Source: Planctomycetaceae bacterium (GTDB lineage Bacteria > Planctomycetota > Planctomycetia > Pirellulales > Pirellulaceae). Taken from it: a stretch of 34,634 nucleotides of DNA. Positions 33,560 through 34,634 of this stretch are shown here, one piece after another. The notes under the pieces were generated by a model. That model worked only from the letters and a program-made list of their open reading frames with translations. It had not been told where the DNA came from and did not search any database. The translations under genes were made by a program, and so were the position numbers. Location of the stretch: the NCBI GenBank assembly GCA_002726245.1, contig PBSM01000271.1:1-34634 (forward strand). The letters run 5' to 3'. Positions within the stretch are counted from its first letter, which is position 1; each line of letters starts with the position of its first letter.

Positions 33560-34294
33560 ATGCAATTCGTCCTACAACCGTGGGAACTCGCGTTTGCAAT
33601 CCTCGCAAGTTGGATCAATCGCGAACAACAAGAATCAAAACGACTACTTAACATTCTCAGGCGACACGGTATCGAACCGGCACCGGACCGCAAGCGTTCA
33701 AGAAGTTGGTCCACGTTCATCAAGGCTCACTGGGATGTGCTGGTCGCCATCGACTTTACCACCATCGACATTTGGACCAAAGGTGGTCTCGTCACATTCT
33801 ATTTGTTGTTCGTGATGGAGTTGAAGACGCGACGCGTTCACTTCGCGGGCTGCACCGTTCATCCCAACGAAGCGTGGATGAAGCAGATTGCTCGGAACTT
33901 GACCAACTTCGAAGACGGCTTCCTCAACGGCAAACGCTACTTGCTCATGGATCGCGACTCGAAGTTCTGCGAGTTATTCCGCACTTTCCTCCGAGACGAG
34001 AATGTCGAGCCCGTGCGACTGCCGGCCAAGAGTCCCAACTTGAACGGCTATAAAGAACGCTTCATGAGAAGTGTCAAATCCGAATGCCTGGATAGAATGA
34101 TCTTCTTCGGCGAGAACTCACTGCGAAATGCCGTTCATGAATATCTTTCCCATTATCACGAAGAACGAAATCATCAGGGGCTCGAAAACAAGATCATCGA
34201 CGCCGGCAAAGAGGTCGGGCAAGTCGCAGGCAAGATAGAGTGCCGCGAACGACTTGGTGGCATCTTGCGATACTACTATCGCGATGCGGCATAG
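33560..34294 (+). mobile_element. Integrase-core (rve) transposase with apparent internal deletion
   Basis: 244 residues. The N-terminus MQFVLQPWELAFAILASWIN is joined, after REQQES, to KRLLNILRRHGIEPAPDRKR. As I recall the family, about 100 residues containing the helix-turn-helix and part of the N-terminal domain normally lie between these blocks. The catalytic core is present: HWDVLVAIDFTT (first Asp), LLMDRDSKF (second Asp), SPNLNGYKERF (Glu), then SVKSECLDRMIFFGE and YHEERNHQGLENKII. The DDE triad remains, but the DNA-binding part seems lost, so the copy is likely inactive. No terminal repeats or target duplication could be confirmed. Confidence 0.7.
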
Positions 34295-34479
34295 CAGTTG
34301 AGCTAAACCAGCAACTTCTTTTTTGTGCAACCGGTCCGCGCCAATGTCAACGCAAGCCGCACTCACCGCCCGACTCAGTCGCTGCACGGGTAAACCAAAC
34401 AGAAGCTCGGCTGAGATTCCGGCTGCAATCTCATGCTAAAACCAAATTGTCAAAGAACCAACTGCGAGGGCGACTTTTT
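34295..34479. other. Non-coding tail after the transposase
   Basis: About 185 bp with no supportable gene or repeat. It probably contains the 3' end of the transposable element. Confidence 0.4.
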
Positions 34480-34634
34480 GTCGAGTAGGCTGGGGACTCC
34501 CGATGCTACAGGCAGATGTTTGTGTTCGCTGTTTACCACCTAGTTTCCCAGTGGTGCCACAATATCTCCGCCATACATCAGTTGCACCCCAGCCCCTCAC
34601 AGAACCGGACAAGCAGATTTCCCACATCCGGCTC
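34480..34634 (-). other. Possible partial group II intron (window edge)
   Basis: Read on the minus strand from the window end: GAGCCGGATGTGGGAAATC, then GTCCGGTTCTGTGAGGGG, GGCTGGGG, and later CCCCAGCCTACTCGAC. The CCGGAT/GTCCGG and GGCTGGGG/CCCCAGCC pairs (34488-34495 with 34587-34594) form stems. As I remember, this string is typical of bacterial group II introns near the maturase gene. The intron body would lie beyond the right edge. No splice boundary was verified. Confidence 0.4.

Overview
The window looks like a chromosomal segment of a planctomycete, most like the Pirellulales. The evidence is indirect: a Bat-type von Willebrand cluster beside planctomycete-style secreted proteins, a Ser/Thr kinase with the short helical N-terminus common in that phylum, Gfo/Idh/MocA and xylose-isomerase-like sugar genes, an Uma2 gene, and many palindromic intergenic repeats. 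No rRNA or tRNA gene was recognised. All family names come from motif reading without a database search.

Layout. 302-8496 (minus strand) is one operon-like run: DUF58 protein, membrane lipoprotein, BatA, BatB, a TPR (BatC-like) protein and BatD. A MscS-type channel (8913-10706) diverges from it. Then come a frameshifted isochorismatase-family hydrolase and an ABC exporter that appears leaderless. 13921-17262 is an eroded accessory patch: an hsdR-like remnant, a GYF_2 protein, a DUF4268 nuclease-like gene broken by one base, an internally deleted flavin monooxygenase pseudogene and an Uma2 gene. 17404-20806 (plus) is an MFS - Gfo/Idh/MocA - membrane protein run that overlaps, tail to tail, a saccharopine-dehydrogenase-like gene coupled to a kinase with a C-terminal pseudo-receiver. 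Next are an SDR and a divergent sugar isomerase-like gene, a ferredoxin, lysA, a secreted hypothetical protein, infA, a leucine-rich-repeat lipoprotein, and a MoaD-like plus aldehyde:ferredoxin oxidoreductase pair. The right edge carries a decayed transposase and what looks like one end of a group II intron.

The most interesting signal is in the repeats. At least five intergenic elements have the same design: a short foot (GTAG, or GGAG in one case), a short hairpin, a spacer, then the same hairpin and foot inverted. This is the architecture of REPINs, the REP doublets mobilised by Y1 transposases (RAYTs/TnpA_REP). Several unrelated hairpin sequences share the GTAG foot, and one family has two diverged copies with compensatory stem changes. 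The elements sit against stop codons and start codons. A separate composite element of about 195 bp, with six hairpins, occurs twice in opposite orientations; half of one copy is duplicated as a 132-bp tandem repeat between batB and the TPR gene. No RAYT gene lies in the window.
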